Below are positions 36,071 through 37,094 of a stretch of DNA of 37,094 nucleotides, one piece after another. This DNA is from Gemmatimonadota bacterium (lineage in GTDB: Bacteria > Gemmatimonadota > Gemmatimonadetes > Gemmatimonadales > GWC2-71-9). Positions within the stretch are counted from its first letter, which is position 1; each line of letters begins with the position of its first letter. The notes under the pieces were generated by a model. That model had not been told where the DNA came from and searched no databases. It was given only the letters and a program-made list of their open reading frames with translations. The stretch covers positions 1-37,094 of the forward strand of contig QHUT01000087.1 in assembly GCA_003222055.1 (NCBI GenBank), written 5' to 3'. The position numbers and the translations under genes are program-made.

Positions 36071-36136
36071 TCCCTGACCTCCTGGTTAGCACACTGTTGC
36101 GACGGCTCACCTTGCTGACTTGGGCGGCGCCGGACT

Positions 36137-37094
36137 CTAGCCCGCGCCGAGTGGTTGCGGAATCGCGATCGCGCGTCGCGGCGCATGTGGCGGCGTCGCC
36201 GCCAACGGGCCGTCGACGTCGAACCGCTCGTCCGCGCAGACGACACGGGCGATCCGCTCGGCGGCGCGCCCGTCCCACCGCTCGATGACCGGTCGCGCGG
36301 GCGAGCGCTGAGCCAGGGCCCGCTCCGCCCCCGCGAGGATCGCGTCGCGTTTGGGAAGCACCAGCCGGTTCGTGCCGTGGGTGCAGGTGATCGGACGCTC
36401 GGTGCTGGGCCGCACCGTGAGACACGGCACGCCGAGAAACGACGTCTCCTCCTGGAGCCCGCCCGAGTCGGTCAGGACCAACGCGGCGCCCGCCACGAGG
36501 CTGAGCATCTCCAGATAGCCGAGTGGCTCGAGTATGCGCAGCCCGTCGGCGTCCGGGACCCGGAGTCCCTGCGACTCGATGCGCTGCCGTGTCCGGGGGT
36601 GCATCGGGAACAGCACGGCCACGCGCTGCGCCAGCCGCTTGAGCGCCTGCACTAGCTCCCGGAGCACCACAGGATCGTCGACATTGGCCGGTCGGTGGAG
36701 CGTCACTACCGCAAACTGGTCACCGCTCACGCCGTGGCGCGCCGGCGCCTCGAGGGCGATCGCCTGCGGCAAGGCCCAGGCGAGCGTGTCGATCATGACA
36801 TTCCCGACGAAGTGCATCCGCTCAAGCGCGATCCCCTCACCCGCGAGGTTGACGGCGGCGTCGCGCGACGGCAGGAACAGCAGGTCCGACAGCCGGTCCG
36901 TGACCACGCGGTTGATCTCCTCGGGCATCGTCCAGTCGCCGCTGCGCAAGCCGGCTTCCACGTGACCGACGCGCACACCGAGTTTGGCCGCCACGAGCGC
37001 GGCGGCGAGCGTGGAGTTCACATCGCCGTAGACCAGGAGCAGGTCCGGCCGGAGCTCGACCAGGATGGGCTCGAGTCGCTGCATCACGTCGGCG
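36137..37094 (-). CDS. wecB: UDP-N-acetylglucosamine 2-epimerase, non-hydrolysing (5' truncated)
   Basis: The frame is open to the right edge of the window, so about 80 N-terminal residues are missing. The visible GTG/ATG at 37087 and 37084 lie inside the protein (before QRLEPILVELRPDLLLVYGDVNS). Family motifs are GHVEAGLRS, PEEINRVVTDRLSDLLF, VTLHRPANVD, TDSGGLQEE and RPSTERPIT-x-x-x-GTNRLV, which build the UDP-GlcNAc site. The enzyme makes UDP-ManNAc for surface polysaccharides. The 311 or so visible residues include the whole C-terminal Rossmann domain. It is transcribed toward the stressosome operon but separated from it by about 600 nt. Confidence 0.93.
   Translation of the reverse strand, partial: ADVMQRLEPILVELRPDLLLVYGDVNSTLAAALVAAKLGVRVGHVEAGLRSGDWTMPEEINRVVTDRLSDLLFLPSRDAAVNLAGEGIALERMHFVGNVMIDTLAWALPQAIALEAPARHGVSGDQFAVVTLHRPANVDDPVVLRELVQALKRLAQRVAVLFPMHPRTRQRIESQGLRVPDADGLRILEPLGYLEMLSLVAGAALVLTDSGGLQEETSFLGVPCLTVRPSTERPITCTHGTNRLVLPKRDAILAGAERALAQRSPARPVIERWDGRAAERIARVVCADERFDVDGPLAATPPHAPRRAIAIPQPLGAG

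Larger units (their letters stand above)
35534..36136. other. 600-bp intergenic/regulatory region upstream of rsbR
   Basis: This is the only gap over 300 bp. It holds the sigma-54 promoter near rsbR, two GCACTAG direct repeats on the minus strand (35590-35584, in the promoter, and 35625-35619), and a run of eight A at 35712-35719 (T on the transcribed minus strand, possibly ending transcription from the epimerase side). It also holds a hairpin at 36023-36050 and one weak small reading frame with an excellent ribosome-binding site (35798-36070). I find no tRNA. Base composition is more mixed than in the flanking genes. Confidence 0.6.

Noticed and set aside
35319-36077. A 252-codon plus-strand frame through the intergenic region
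   Set aside because: It starts antisense within rsbR, has no ribosome-binding site or recognisable domain, and its sequence changes character where rsbR ends.
36082-36100. TTAGCACACTGTTGC as a plus-strand sigma-54 site
   Set aside because: The invariant GG is AG, the spacing is one short, and no gene begins downstream on that strand.

Overview
This is a 37 kb chromosomal window from a high-G+C bacterium. Genes are packed tightly, and many start codons overlap the preceding stop (ATGA or GTGA). The gene mix is what I would expect of an uncultivated soil or sediment member of the Gemmatimonadota or a relative in the FCB group: secreted S9 and M1 peptidases, a P1 peptidase, TolB-propeller/CehA hydrolases, a GWxTD-like protein, many small lipoproteins and a DUF4397 protein. 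Several TAnnTTTG-like boxes lie just upstream of genes, as in Bacteroidota-type promoters. The taxonomic call is inference: there is no rRNA or other marker gene, and I saw no tRNA, CRISPR array, insertion sequence or phage gene.

Left part (1-10.1 kb). A 5'-truncated M1 aminopeptidase converges on a minus-strand, translationally coupled trio: P1/DmpA-type peptidase, Rieske oxygenase and APC amino-acid permease. Then come a CPBP membrane protease, a benzoate-CoA-ligase-family enzyme that ends in a large palindromic octamer repeat, and a secreted GWxTD-like protein.

Middle (10-18.5 kb, minus strand). A six-gene operon encodes a class III aminotransferase, a P5C-type aldehyde dehydrogenase, a second class III aminotransferase, CoA-transferase subunits A and B, and a secreted propeller-CehA metallohydrolase. 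The enzyme order suggests an amino acid is taken through a semialdehyde and an acid to a CoA ester. The plus strand then carries an S9 peptidase and a four-repeat Ig-like lipoprotein (18.7-22.2 kb).

22-30.4 kb. On the minus strand: quinone oxidoreductase, YVTN-propeller lipoprotein, SDR, DUF4397 lipoprotein, aldo/keto reductase and a Tat-type amidase. On the plus strand: 3-methyladenine glycosylase (tag), a DDAH/arginine-deiminase-like enzyme and a 65-aa lipoprotein. A tandem 37-nt hairpin repeat supplies the stop codons of both tag and the amidase.

Right part (30.4-37.1 kb, minus strand). This is the most interesting region. A stressosome cassette (RsbR, RsbS, RsbT and an RsbX-like phosphatase) is translationally coupled to a sigma-54 enhancer-binding protein with a dead receiver-like domain and to a TPR protein. 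The cassette sits behind a near-consensus -24/-12 sigma-54 promoter (GG-N10-GC) at 35592-35576. No sigma-B or RsbU is present, so partner switching here may feed sigma-54 transcription, possibly of its own operon. A 600-bp intergenic region separates it from a truncated UDP-GlcNAc 2-epimerase at the right edge.
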